NCBI RefSeq assembly: GCF_014203645.1
Contig: NZ_JACHJL010000001.1
Span: 248,001 to 312,000, forward strand
From: Streptomyces zagrosensis
GTDB taxonomy: Bacteria; Actinomycetota; Actinomycetes; Streptomycetales; Streptomycetaceae
Reading direction: 5' to 3'
Length of the DNA: 64,000 nucleotides
The notes beneath the pieces were generated by a model, which had not been told where the DNA came from, ran no database searches, and was given only the letters and a program-made list of their open reading frames with translations. Each line of letters opens with the position of its first letter. Within the stretch, counting starts at the first letter, position 1. Both the position numbers and the translations under genes were made by a program. Shown piece by piece: positions 28,307 to 36,997 of the stretch.

Positions 28307-29574
28307 CGCGGGGTCTCCTTCGATGGCGAAGCGGGCGGGGCAGGCGGGGCGGGGGCCACCAGGGCGGGCAGCAGGCCGAGCAGTACCGAGGCGGCGGGCC
28401 ACAGCGGCAGGGTGGGCGCGGTGAGCGGAACGGCGGGCGGGTGGAGCGCGGTGGGGGCGTACGCACTCGCCCAGATCATCAGCCCGGCGACCCCGGCCCC
28501 CGACCCCGAGACCAGCCAGGCCCGTGCGCCCCACCGATCGGGCCGGTACCGAGTGCGCACGGAGCGGCGTCCGCCAAGCCACAGCCCGCCGAGCGCCGCG
28601 GCGAGCCCGGCGAGCAGGACGGGCAACGCGTAGCCCGCGCCCTGCGCGGCGAGCAGGCCGTACGTTCCGGCGCAGACGCCCAGCAGGCCGCCGAGCGTGA
28701 GCGCGGTGGTTGTGTGCCGCACGGCGCGCGGCACCTGCGCGGTGCGGCCGTAGCCGCGTGCGTCCATCGCGGCAGCGAGCGCCACCGAACGCTCCAACGC
28801 GCCCTCCAAAACCGGCAGTCCGACCTGCCAAAGGGCCTTGACGCCCCGGTCGGCCCGACCGCGCAGCCGCCGCGTGGCGCGCAACCGCTGGACGTCCGCG
28901 ACCAGATGGGGCGCGAAGGTCATCGCGACGACGATGGCCACGCCCGCCTCGTACAGCGCCCCGGGCAGCGACTTCAGCAACCGGGCCGGGTTGGCCAGCG
29001 CGTTGGCCGCGCCGACGCAGATCAGCAGCGTGGCCAGCTTGAGCCCGTCGTACAGCGCGAAGACCAGCCCCTCGGCTGTCACCCGGCCACCGATCCGCAC
29101 CCCCTTGGCCCACTCGGGCAGCGGGGCCTGCGGAAGGGTGAGCACGGTGTGCGTGCCGGGGATCGGGGAGCCGAGGAAGACCGCGAAGATCAGCCGAATG
29201 CCGATCACCACAAGACCGATCTTGACGAAGGCGCCATACGACCGGGCCCACGGGTCCTGCGTGCGGCGCACCGCCACCACATACCCCGCAACCCCGATCA
29301 GCAGCCCAAGTAGCAAGGGGTTGGCCGTACGGGAGGCGGCCACTGCAAGCCCCAGCGCCCATACCCACCACGCCCCGGCGTGCAGGGTGCGCGCCCGGGT
29401 GGTGAGCGGCGCCCGGACGCCCCGCCAGGCGCGGGCGGCACGCCACGTGCGTGCATCGGGGGCAGCGTCGCGTGGGTCGCGGTCGCGGTCAGGCGGGCGA
29501 AGGGCGCGGTCGCGTGCGTCGGGGGTGCCGTCGCGGTTGGGGTCGCTGGTCACCGGGTGGTCCTTGGCGGTCAT
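28303..29574 (-). CDS. ECF transporter T component (EcfT/CbiQ-like)
   Basis: 423 residues. A hydrophilic Arg/Asp-rich N-terminus (about 1-55) precedes a CbiQ fold with several helices and the coupling motif AAAMDARGYGR (the Ala-Arg-Gly helix that contacts the ATPases). A second shorter ARG-like segment is less clear. C-terminal helices are followed by a Pro/Ala tail. EcfT transmits ATPase movement to the substrate-binding EcfS. The ATG at 29574 overlaps the upstream gene's stop (ATGA). The N-terminal extension is longer than usual; a GTG a few codons further in is an alternative start. Confidence 0.87.
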   Translation of the reverse strand: MTAKDHPVTSDPNRDGTPDARDRALRPPDRDRDPRDAAPDARTWRAARAWRGVRAPLTTRARTLHAGAWWVWALGLAVAASRTANPLLLGLLIGVAGYVVAVRRTQDPWARSYGAFVKIGLVVIGIRLIFAVFLGSPIPGTHTVLTLPQAPLPEWAKGVRIGGRVTAEGLVFALYDGLKLATLLICVGAANALANPARLLKSLPGALYEAGVAIVVAMTFAPHLVADVQRLRATRRLRGRADRGVKALWQVGLPVLEGALERSVALAAAMDARGYGRTAQVPRAVRHTTTALTLGGLLGVCAGTYGLLAAQGAGYALPVLLAGLAAALGGLWLGGRRSVRTRYRPDRWGARAWLVSGSGAGVAGLMIWASAYAPTALHPPAVPLTAPTLPLWPAASVLLGLLPALVAPAPPAPPASPSKETPR

Positions 29575-30551
29575 CCGCGGCGACGGCGCGCCTGCCACAG
29601 TGCCGCGGCGCCCAGCGCAACGACGGCAACGAGGCCGCCGATCAGCCCCGCGGACGGCCCGTCGTCGCCGGCGTCGCTGTCCGGGGCGTCGGCTGTGTGC
29701 GAGGCCCCGTCCGCGTCGGACGTGGAACCCGTGCCGCCGGAGCTTTCGGCCTCCCCTGCTGCGGACGAGTCCTGCGACTGGTCCCCGCCACCGCGTACCT
29801 GCTCGCCGCAGCCCGACGTGGGGTAGCCGGCGATCGCGCACAACAGCGCAGCGGAGTTGTACCGCAGTGGCCGCGCCACGCTCGCCAACGCGTCCGCCGC
29901 GGTGCCGTCACCGTCGATACGCGCGCATGCGGTACGGGTGCGGGGCGGCCGGTCGCCGTCCGGCGCGTCCTGGGGCGTACCGAAGTCGAGGACGACCGCG
30001 ATCCGCTTCGTGCCGCCCTTGCCGGGGGTTTCGGCGCAGCTGGCATCGAAGTCGGCCGCGCTGCGTGGGCGCGCCGCATCCCGCGAGTCCTTGCTGACCG
30101 CGAAGCGGAAGCCGACGACGTCGCCGTCACCGGGCCGCGCGCTGGCGGGCCCCTGCGTCGCGTACGACCAGCCGTCGCCGTCCCGCTCCCAAAACGACCA
30201 GTAGCGGTACCCATCGGCCGCCGCCGGGGCGGCACTCCAGATGCCGAGGAGCGGACCGGCCAGCACGGTGGCCGCCACGGCCACCACGGTCGTCACCTCA
30301 CGGCCGCGGGAGCGCCGCGTGCGCGCGGCGCGGCGTACGGACCGTACCGAGGACCGCGGTGGCCGCGGCCACCACTGCGACCGCGGCCACCGTCGCGCGT
30401 CAGAGCCAGTGGTCGCCCGGTCGGACCGCGTGGCTGACCAGGCGGTCGCCTGGTCAGCCACGCGCCCATCGGGCGCACGTACCTCAGTCGCAGGCACCTC
30501 AGCCGCGTTGCCCGCGGTCGCGCACTCCCCGGCCGCGTACCCGTTGGGCAT
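29571..30551 (-). CDS. SCO2322-family secreted membrane-anchored protein
   Basis: 326 residues from ATG 30551, whose A is the last base of the upstream TGA (TGATG). The first 80 residues are Arg-rich. A signal-peptide-like segment (about 85-115, TTVVAVAATVLAGPLLGIWSA then APAAA) suggests translation may really start at an internal GTG near 30296. The mature domain begins YRYWSFWERDGDGWSYATQG, includes GDGTAADALASVARPLRYNS and LLCAIAGYPTSGCGE with paired cysteines, then a Ser/Asp-rich stalk and a C-terminal membrane helix (VVALGAAALWQARRRRG). So it is an outer-face anchored protein. In a cobalamin-controlled ECF operon, a substrate-capture role is inferred. Confidence 0.78.
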   Translation of the reverse strand: MPNGYAAGECATAGNAAEVPATEVRAPDGRVADQATAWSATRSDRATTGSDARRWPRSQWWPRPPRSSVRSVRRAARTRRSRGREVTTVVAVAATVLAGPLLGIWSAAPAAADGYRYWSFWERDGDGWSYATQGPASARPGDGDVVGFRFAVSKDSRDAARPRSAADFDASCAETPGKGGTKRIAVVLDFGTPQDAPDGDRPPRTRTACARIDGDGTAADALASVARPLRYNSAALLCAIAGYPTSGCGEQVRGGGDQSQDSSAAGEAESSGGTGSTSDADGASHTADAPDSDAGDDGPSAGLIGGLVAVVALGAAALWQARRRRG

Positions 30552-31924
30552 CAGAGCTGCTGCTTCTTACGCCCACTCAGCAAAAAGCCGATGCCGATGC
30601 CGCCCACCAGACCAACGCCGACGATCCACCAGACGGCCATGCCGCCACCGTCGTCATCGCCCTTGTCGCCCTTGTCGCCCTTGTCATCCTGGTTGTTGTT
30701 GTCCTTCGCGTCGTCGTTGGACGAGTCCGCCGCTGGCGCCGGGCCGGTGGCATTGAGCTGCTTGACCAGGTCCGTACCGCCGAAAGCGCGCGGGTCCGCA
30801 CCGGCCGCACGGGTCGCCAGCACCAGCTTGGCCAGCGCGCCGGGGTCACCCTTCGCCCAGGTCAGCGCGCCGTTCTTGCTGGCCTGGAGCCATCCGAGCG
30901 GGGCCTGCGCCGCCTTTCGCTGGTCGCCGGCCGCGAGCGCGATCACCGCGTCGGCCGTGCTGCCGAAGTCGGGCTGCGGCTTCGCGCCGGGCAGCGCCGC
31001 CATCAGGTGCTGGCCCTGTGCGGAAAGCGCCGCCGTGAGATAGGCGGTGGCGGCGTCGGCTGCGGTCTTCGGGTCTCCGGTCTTGTGGCCCGCTGTGCCT
31101 TGCGGGTTGGGCTTCTTCGTCCCGTCCTTACACGGCAGCGGCTGCACGGCCGCGCTGTCGCTCTGCTCGGCGGGGTCGATGAGGAAGCCCTTGCCCCGTG
31201 CGGCGATGGTGCTGTCCGCCGTGGCGAGCGCGTTGGGAGACAGCTTTCCGTTCTTGTCGGGCAGGTAGCCGAACGCGCCCCGCTCGCTCTCCTTCGCATC
31301 ACACCCGAGCTGGAAGCCCAACAGCGCGTCGTACGGGTTCTTGCCGCCCTTCGCGGACGCGACCTTCGCCGGGTCCTTGTCGGCGGCGGCGAACGCGCCG
31401 ATCGCCACGGCGGTGGAGTTCGGGTCACTGGGGCTGCCCGGGTTCATGCCCCAGCCGCCGTCCGCGTTCTGGTGCCGGGTGAGCCAGTCGAGCCCCTTGG
31501 CCACCACGGTGCCCCGCCCGCCGACCGCGGCGAGCGCCTGCACCGCGACCCCCGTCGCGTCGCTGAACTCGCCCTTCTTCGCTTCGCACGGAGCCTTCGG
31601 GTCCGCCCGATAGGTGGCGAAGCCGCCGTCGTCGCACTGCTGGCCGGCGAGCCAGTCGATGGCATCGGTGGCCGGGGTGATGTCCGTCGCGTGCTGCGCG
31701 AGGAAGGCCAGCGACTGTCGCCATACGCCGTCGAACTTCGGGTCCTTCGCCCCGTACAGCCCCTTGGGTAGCTGTGCGGACCCGGACGCCGGCGTGGACG
31801 GCGACCCCTTGGGGGACGGCGACTCATCGGCGCTGGCGACGGGCGCCGCGGCTGCACCCAAAACGGCGATGCAGGCCAGGGCCACGGCGCCGCGGCGCGC
31901 GTGGACGACGAAGGAGGGGGCCAT
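30551..31924 (-). CDS. secreted, membrane-anchored alpha/alpha-toroid protein (prenyltransferase/squalene-oxidase repeat)
   Basis: 457 residues. ATG 31924 (GAGAGG upstream) gives a clean signal peptide (RRGAVALACIAVLGAAAAPVASA, about 9-31). The body repeats helical units typical of terpene-cyclase or intrinsic-factor toroids: QCDDGGFATY, NADGGWGMNPG, and SPNALATADSTIAARG, each with a Gly/Asp turn. Near the C-terminus come an Asp/Lys/Gly-rich stalk (DDKGDKGDKGDD) and a hydrophobic helix VWWIVGVGLVGGIGIGFLL ending GRKKQQL. It lacks a cyclase DxDD active site. First gene after the cobalamin riboswitch. By analogy with animal intrinsic factor it may hold corrinoid at the surface; that is inference. 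Confidence 0.85.
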   Translation of the reverse strand: MAPSFVVHARRGAVALACIAVLGAAAAPVASADESPSPKGSPSTPASGSAQLPKGLYGAKDPKFDGVWRQSLAFLAQHATDITPATDAIDWLAGQQCDDGGFATYRADPKAPCEAKKGEFSDATGVAVQALAAVGGRGTVVAKGLDWLTRHQNADGGWGMNPGSPSDPNSTAVAIGAFAAADKDPAKVASAKGGKNPYDALLGFQLGCDAKESERGAFGYLPDKNGKLSPNALATADSTIAARGKGFLIDPAEQSDSAAVQPLPCKDGTKKPNPQGTAGHKTGDPKTAADAATAYLTAALSAQGQHLMAALPGAKPQPDFGSTADAVIALAAGDQRKAAQAPLGWLQASKNGALTWAKGDPGALAKLVLATRAAGADPRAFGGTDLVKQLNATGPAPAADSSNDDAKDNNNQDDKGDKGDKGDDDGGGMAVWWIVGVGLVGGIGIGFLLSGRKKQQL

Positions 31925-32094
31925 GGTCGGTGCCTCTCGGTGTAGCGCCGCGATGTCGGTCATCGCGGCATCGGTCGTCGCGGTGGGTGGTGCACAGCCG
32001 CGCACGGCCATCCACCCGCGCGGTGACACGCGGTGGCACCGGGCTCAGCTCCGCAAACCTCGACGGGTGCCGGCGGACCGGACCGCGCCTCGAT

Positions 32095-32275
32095 GGGCGT
32101 GACCGGCTCCGGGAGCCTTGTCGCCTCGGTACGGGTGCTCCGGCTTGCGCGGTCGTGCGCAGGGCACGCGCCGCACTCACGGTTGCGGGTCAGCGCCGGT
32201 CTCGCACCGGCTTTCCCCGCCCCGGGGCGGAATGAAGTTGTCCGGCACAGCCTATCCGCCGCGGTTTCGGCTCCC
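32095..32275 (-). promoter_or_regulatory. cobalamin (B12) riboswitch
   Basis: Reading the minus strand, the conserved core is plain: GGGAAAGCCGGTGCGAG followed by ACCGGCGCTGACCCGCAAC (both within about 32185-32220), the GGGAA...CGGUG...CCG...CUG.CCCGCAAC-UGU signature, then GTGAGTGCGG. AAGCCGGAGCACCCGT (about 32130-32146) is the B12-box region. The outer stem ends near 32262 (5') and 32118 (3'). About 170 bases of leader follow, with a hairpin GGCTCCCGGAGCC, before the first gene at 31924. It should repress the operon when adenosylcobalamin is plentiful. Confidence 0.88.
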
Positions 32276-32349
32276 GCTCCCCGCTCGTGACGGCGCCCCG
32301 GCCCCCGCCCTGCGGGCGTGCTGCCTGGTGTCCTGGTGCACGTCAGAAC

Positions 32350-32388
32350 GTCGGCCTCCACCACCCTCTTCGGGCGGTGAAGGCCGAC
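32350..32388. terminator. hairpin after the SH3-protein gene
   Basis: GTCGGCCT (32350-32357) pairs with AGGCCGAC (32381-32388), and the inner CCACC-CCC/GGGCGGTG extends the stem. It lies 33 bases past the SH3 gene stop on the minus strand and insulates the riboswitch operon from it. Confidence 0.65.
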
Positions 32389-32420
32389 GCCATGTCGCTC
32401 CGGCGGTGCCGGGCGTCAGC

Positions 32421-32822
32421 TCAGCACCAGTGCGGGGCCCTGCCGATGTTGGCGATGTAGCGGGCCGCGCCCCAGGCCCACTTGCCACTGCTCAGCAGGT
32501 ACCAGCGCGGGTTGCCGTCGATGTTCTGGCCGTTCGCCTTGCACACGATGTGGACGATCGTGCCGTACGGAAGGGCGCCGACGACCCGGTGCCGCTGGCT
32601 GGGACCGCTCCGGATCAGCAGGCCCTTCCTCGCGATGACGCGGCCGTTGTAACGCGCGGTCTCGGTCTCCGCGGTGGCGGTGGTGCGCTCCGTGGCGGTA
32701 GTGGTGCGATCCGGGGTGGCGTTGGCGGTGGACGCCAGCGCCGGGGTGGCGGCGGTAGCGAGCGCCAGGGCGCCGGTTGCGGCGGCCAAGGCGAGCTTGC
32801 TGACCGTGGACTGTAGGAACAT
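32421..32822 (-). CDS. small secreted SH3-like protein
   Basis: 133 residues from ATG 32822 (GGAGACAACAG leader). Signal peptide about 1-30 (KLALAAATGALALATAATPALA). Thr-rich spacer (about 35-55), then a bacterial SH3-like barrel: VIARKGLLIRSGPSQRHRVVGALPYGTIVHIVCKA, with the typical LxIRSGPSxxxxVVG pattern, and a final WYLLSSGKWAWGAARYI. Two cysteines (VC and the last residue) may pair. Such small secreted SH3 proteins bind the cell wall; function otherwise unknown. Separate transcription with its own hairpin. Confidence 0.83.
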   Translation of the reverse strand: MFLQSTVSKLALAAATGALALATAATPALASTANATPDRTTTATERTTATAETETARYNGRVIARKGLLIRSGPSQRHRVVGALPYGTIVHIVCKANGQNIDGNPRWYLLSSGKWAWGAARYIANIGRAPHWC

Positions 32823-33419
32823 CTGTTGTCTCCAGGGACGTGGGGGAGCGGCTCCCCGGTGGGGAGTGCCCGACCAATCAAGAACTGCGGCTGAGCGGAG
32901 CGCCGGGGCAGTCGGCGGTGACGGTGAACACTCACCGGCTCCCCGCCCAGGGGTCCCCAGCAGCGGGCGGGGCATATCGCATGAAAATGCCCTTAACCGC
33001 CATAGCGCACGCTAAGTAGGTCACGGAGACTTCGCAACTCGTCAGGGTGGGCGAGGAGGGCCTGGTGGTCGCCGTGCGGCTGCCGTCTCTGGTCGCCGCG
33101 CCTGGCCACCAGGCCCGGCCGGCACGCCTGGCTGTCGCGCACGGCCAGCGCGCCTGGCTGTCGCGCCCGGCTGTCAGGCTCGTGTCCCGTGGTGTGCCCT
33201 GCGCGGGCTGTCCCGGGCCAGCGCGCGGTGGGTGCGGCTGGTGAGGTGGGTGCGGCTGGGGCGCGGGGCGGGGCGCGTCGGACCGTACGCCGGAAGTCGG
33301 GTGCGGAAGTCGGGTGCGAGGCCGCGTGGGGGCGGGAGTTGGGCTCGGGAGCCGTCCGCCTAGGGTGCGGGCAAGGTGATGAACGTGCCCTCGGGGGCGT
33401 ACGGAGAAGGTGAGGCGGC
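32823..33419. other. gene-free interval with GC-rich low complexity
   Basis: No supported gene in 32823-33419. The part 33110-33190 repeats GCCTGGCTGTCGCGC-like blocks (for example CGCCTGGCTGTCGCGC at two places). It includes the promoter region of the SH3 gene (minus) and of the ferredoxin gene (plus). Confidence 0.5.
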
Positions 33420-33653
33420 ATGACGGAGCGCTGGCACATCGAGGTTGACCAGGACGCGTGTATCGGCTCTGGGATGTGTGTGGGGAGTGCGCCGGACGCG
33501 TTCCGGCGCGGCGTGGTGGGGGCGGCCGAGCCGATCGCCGCCGAAACGGACCCGTCCGATCCGGTGCTGGACGCCGCAGAGAGTTGCCCAGTGGAGGCCA
33601 TCACGATTCGTTCGCGGGCCAGCGGAGAACTCATCTTTCCCCCCGTGGACTAA
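33420..33653 (+). CDS. ferredoxin, probably [3Fe-4S]
   Basis: 77 residues from ATG 33420 (GAGGCGGC leader). CIGSGMC (about 15-21) and a later ESCPVEAI give the C-x5-C...C-P pattern of single-cluster [3Fe-4S] ferredoxins that feed electrons to actinobacterial cytochrome P450s. The middle contains a Pro/Asp-rich helix. No P450 gene is adjacent, so its partner is elsewhere. It sits 163 bases upstream of the lanthipeptide synthetase gene but shows no functional link to it. Start and family are sure, redox partner unknown. Confidence 0.88.
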   Translation: MTERWHIEVDQDACIGSGMCVGSAPDAFRRGVVGAAEPIAAETDPSDPVLDAAESCPVEAITIRSRASGELIFPPVD

Positions 33654-33815
33654 TGGGCTGACGAACCGGCGGAACGAACAGGTCAGGGCCGGTGGCGCTG
33701 CACAACGCCCGTAAGTTACCTATGCGTTCCGCACGGCTCTCTCATGACGAATGCGACTGTTCGCTGACCCCAAGTGAGTGCAACTCTCAAGGCATCGCCA
33801 CAGAGAGGGAGCACT

Positions 33816-36770
33816 ATGGACAAGCGATACGAGGTCTATTGCCTGGCCGACAGGTTTTTCTACGAGACCCCGGATCGCCTGACCCGTACCTCCGAGCGCG
33901 CCTCGACTGATCAGGCGTCCGGTGATGGCAAGCCCGGCAAGCCCGGCAAGCCCGGGGCGCGCGTCGCCGGCAGCGGCCTCTTCGACATCGCCCAGCGCCC
34001 CGCTCCAGCGGGGTGGCTGCGCCAACTCTCTGGGGACTGGCTCCACTACCACCCGGTGCGGCCGGATGGAACGCCACGGCCCGGGCGCCCCTCGCAGGGC
34101 TGGAAGATCCATGTCTCGGCCTGCCTTGACAACGCGGAGAAGACCGCGGCGAAGGTGTGGGACTACTGCGTCCCCAAAGAATTGCCGTTCAAATTCATCC
34201 CCGGTCCGAATGCGCTGCACTTGCGCAACTCCAAATACGCGGGCCGCGGTTCCAGTGGGAAATTCTTCACCCTCTATCCGGCGGACGAGGGCGAACTGCA
34301 TACCACTCTCACCGAATTGGGCGCCATACTCGATGGTGAGCAGGGTCCGTATATCCTCAGCGATCTACGGTGGAAGGACGGCCCGCTGTATGTGCGCTAC
34401 GGCGGATTCGCCCCCCGCTACTGCGTGGATGACAGCGGCACCCTCGTACCCGCCATCGAAGACCCCGCCGGTGTGCTCGTACCGGATCGCCGTGACCCCA
34501 CCTTCCACCACCCGAAGTGGGCGAAGCTCCCCGAGTTCCTCGTGCCGCAGCTTGCGGCCCGCAATGCGACGACGACGGCGGATCTGCCGTACCAGATCGA
34601 ACGTGCGCTGCACTTCTCCAACGGCGGCGGGGTCTACGCAGGGCGTGACACTCGTACCGGTGAGCAGGTGGCGTTCAAGGAGGCCAGGCCGTTCGCGGGG
34701 CTTGCCGCCGATGGCGCGGACGCCGTCACCCGGCTTGAGCGGGAGAAGACGGCGCTTGAACGGCTTTCTGGGCTGGGGGTGGCGCCCGGGGTGCGTGATT
34801 GGTTCGTGCTCGGCGATCACCGCTTCTTGGTCATGGACTTTCTGGAGGGCCGCCCCCTCAACTCCTTCTTCGCCCAGCGACACCCGCTGCTTGCCACCGA
34901 CCCGGCCCCGCAGGCCCTGGCCGACTACACCCACTGGGCGCTGCGAGTGCACCGCGCCGTCGAGGAGGCGGTGGCCGCCGTACACAGCCGGGGCGTGGTC
35001 TTCAACGACCTGCACATGTTCAACGTGATGGTCGCACCCGACGAAGAGTCGGTGAAGCTGCTCGACTTCGAGGCCGCCGCACACATCGACGAAGGGCTAC
35101 GGCAGTCCCTCGCGCACCCGGGCTTCATGGCCCCGCCGGACCGGCGCGGATTCGCCGTGGACCACTACGCGCTCGCTTGCCTGCGGCTGGCGCTGTTCGT
35201 GCCGATGACCACGCTGTTCGTCCTCGACCGGGGCAAGGCGGTACACCTCGCCGAGATCGCGGCCCAACGGTTCCCGGTGCCCCGCGCCTTCCTTGACGAG
35301 GCCGTCCAGGTGATCACGGGGGAGGCGCAGGGCCCGCGCCCCCAGGCCGCCCCGGCACGCACGCCGTCGCCCGCTGTGCCCACCGCACCCGCCGCGTCAC
35401 GTGGGCTCGCTTCACTCGCTGCGCCGGCGCCCAGCGCGTACCTGCCGGTGGAGCCCGCCGACTGGCCGCGGAGCCGCGACTCGATCGTGGCGGCCATCCG
35501 TGCCTCGGCCACCCCGGACCGCGATGACCGGCTCTTTCCTGGCGATGTGGCCCAGTTCAGTGACGGTGGTGGCCTCGGCGTCGCGCACGGGGCAGCCGGA
35601 GTGCTCTACACGCTCGACCAAGTGGGCGCCGCGCGGTACCCCGAGGGCGAGGAATGGCTCCTCGCACACACCGACCCACCCCCGCTGGGCACACCGCTTG
35701 GCTTCTACGACGGGCTGATGGGCGTGGCATACGTCCTGGACCGACTCGGACACACCGAGCGCGCGCTGGAGCTGACCGGCCGGGTGCTGGACGAGAAGTG
35801 GCAGCGCTTGGTGCCCGACCTGTACGGCGGCATCGCGGGCGTCGGGCTGGCCCTGGACGCGCTGGCGCGGTCCACAGGCGAGAGCGCACTGCGTGACCAC
35901 GCCCTGGAGGCCGCCGGGTTGTTGGCGCAGCGATACGAGAGCGAGCCCGATGACGGCGCCGCAGCGCACGCTTCGGCCAACGGCACGCCGCCCAACGCGA
36001 CATCCGCAGCCGGTACATCAGCCGGTACATCAGCAGCCGGGACGTCGGCCGGCGGCGCCTCCGCCGCCGGCGCGCCAGGGGGACGCGCCGGTGCGCGGCA
36101 GGGCCGCGCCGGGCTGCTCTACGGTGCCTCCGGCCCGGCGCTGCTCTTTCTGCGGCTGTACGAGCACGGCGGTGACCCAGCCTTCCTCGACCTTGCGGCA
36201 CGCGCGCTGCGCCACGACCTGGCCCGCTGCGTCACCGACCGGCACGGCACCCTGGCCGTGGACGAACGGGTACGCACCATGCCCTACCTCGGTGCGGGCA
36301 GCGTCGGCATCGGCATGGTCATCGACAGCTACCTCGCCCACCGCGACGACGAGCAGTTGAGACAGGCCGCAGCCGCCATCCTGCCCGCCGCGCAGATGCG
36401 CTACTACGCGCAGTCAGGGTTGTTCAACGGGCGCGCCGGCATGATCCTGCACCTCAGCCGCAGCACCGTCCCACCCGCCACCATCCGTACTGCCGCTGAG
36501 GCCGCCACGACGGCCGCCACCTCCGGCGCCACGGCCGTAACCACAGCCACACCCACAGCCACCTATGCCGCACATCTGAGCGCTCAACTCGCGGAGCTGA
36601 GCTGGTACGCCGTGCCGTACCAGGGCGAACTTGCCTTCCCCGGCGACCAGATGATGCGTCTGTCCATGGACCTGGGCACCGGCGGAGCGGGGTCCCTGCT
36701 CGCGCTCGGCGCGGCACTGCACCCCGAGCCCGCCTCGCTGCCCTTCCTCCCGCCGCTTCGGCGGCCCTAG
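33816..36770 (+). CDS. ramC: class III lanthipeptide synthetase LanKC (RamC-like)
   Basis: 984 residues from ATG 33816 (GAGGGAG leader). N-terminal lyase domain (about 1-250; KIHVSACLDNAEKTAAKVWDY, FKFIPGPNALHLRNSKYAGRG). Kinase domain (about 258-510) with glycine loop FSNGGGVYAGRD, Lys288 (AFKEARP), NDLHMFNVM (about 397-405, catalytic loop) and LLDFEAA (416-422). C-terminal cyclase-like domain (about 550-984) lacks the zinc Cys-Cys-His ligands of LanC, as in RamC. Phosphorylates then dehydrates Ser/Thr and cyclises the precursor encoded next. Two low-complexity Ala/Thr inserts lie at about 720-765 and 885-915. Gene symbol by homology to the SapB cluster. Confidence 0.9.
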   Translation: MDKRYEVYCLADRFFYETPDRLTRTSERASTDQASGDGKPGKPGKPGARVAGSGLFDIAQRPAPAGWLRQLSGDWLHYHPVRPDGTPRPGRPSQGWKIHVSACLDNAEKTAAKVWDYCVPKELPFKFIPGPNALHLRNSKYAGRGSSGKFFTLYPADEGELHTTLTELGAILDGEQGPYILSDLRWKDGPLYVRYGGFAPRYCVDDSGTLVPAIEDPAGVLVPDRRDPTFHHPKWAKLPEFLVPQLAARNATTTADLPYQIERALHFSNGGGVYAGRDTRTGEQVAFKEARPFAGLAADGADAVTRLEREKTALERLSGLGVAPGVRDWFVLGDHRFLVMDFLEGRPLNSFFAQRHPLLATDPAPQALADYTHWALRVHRAVEEAVAAVHSRGVVFNDLHMFNVMVAPDEESVKLLDFEAAAHIDEGLRQSLAHPGFMAPPDRRGFAVDHYALACLRLALFVPMTTLFVLDRGKAVHLAEIAAQRFPVPRAFLDEAVQVITGEAQGPRPQAAPARTPSPAVPTAPAASRGLASLAAPAPSAYLPVEPADWPRSRDSIVAAIRASATPDRDDRLFPGDVAQFSDGGGLGVAHGAAGVLYTLDQVGAARYPEGEEWLLAHTDPPPLGTPLGFYDGLMGVAYVLDRLGHTERALELTGRVLDEKWQRLVPDLYGGIAGVGLALDALARSTGESALRDHALEAAGLLAQRYESEPDDGAAAHASANGTPPNATSAAGTSAGTSAAGTSAGGASAAGAPGGRAGARQGRAGLLYGASGPALLFLRLYEHGGDPAFLDLAARALRHDLARCVTDRHGTLAVDERVRTMPYLGAGSVGIGMVIDSYLAHRDDEQLRQAAAAILPAAQMRYYAQSGLFNGRAGMILHLSRSTVPPATIRTAAEAATTAATSGATAVTTATPTATYAAHLSAQLAELSWYAVPYQGELAFPGDQMMRLSMDLGTGGAGSLLALGAALHPEPASLPFLPPLRRP

Positions 36771-36774
36771 AGCC

Positions 36775-36793
36775 GGCCCCCCGCCGGGGGGCC
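36775..36793 (+). terminator. hairpin between the synthetase and precursor genes
   Basis: GGCCCCCC (36775-36782), 3-base loop, GGGGGGCC (36786-36793), starting four bases after the synthetase stop. No U tract, so it may be an attenuator or 3'-end stabiliser rather than a full stop. Confidence 0.55.
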
Positions 36794-36849
36794 GTACCCG
36801 CACCACCTCCGCACCTGCCCCACGGGGTAGGCAACGAAAGGAAGACACT

Positions 36850-36972
36850 ATGTCGCTACTCGACCTGCAGATGCTGGAGTCCGAGGACGAGCTGTCCGGC
36901 AACGGCGGCGACCTGAGCACCGCGAGCCTGCTGCTCTGTGACAGCAACGTCAGCCTGCTCCTCTGTCTCTGA
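36850..36972 (+). CDS. ramS: SapB-like class III lanthipeptide precursor
   Basis: 40 residues from ATG 36850 (GGAAGACACT leader). The leader MSLLDLQMLESEDEL carries the LLDLQ-type recognition motif and acidic stretch of class III precursors. The core holds two S-x-x-S-x-x-x-C motifs: S23-T-A-S26-LLL-C30 and S32-N-V-S35-LLL-C39, ending in Leu. These are the labionin- or lanthionine-forming pattern, same arrangement as SapB. Both rings contain three leucines, giving a strongly amphipathic product, consistent with a surfactant that helps aerial hyphae leave the medium. Gene symbol is by homology. Flanked by two hairpins. Confidence 0.9.
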   Translation: MSLLDLQMLESEDELSGNGGDLSTASLLLCDSNVSLLLCL

Positions 36973-36978
36973 GCTGTC

Positions 36979-36997
36979 CTCACCCCGCTGGGGTGAG
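36979..36997 (+). terminator. hairpin directly after the precursor gene
   Basis: CTCACCCC (36979-36986), loop GCT, GGGGTGAG (36990-36997), seven bases past the precursor stop. May end most transcripts or protect the short precursor mRNA, letting it exceed exporter mRNA. The following 36998-37313 holds no second precursor that I can see. Confidence 0.6.
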
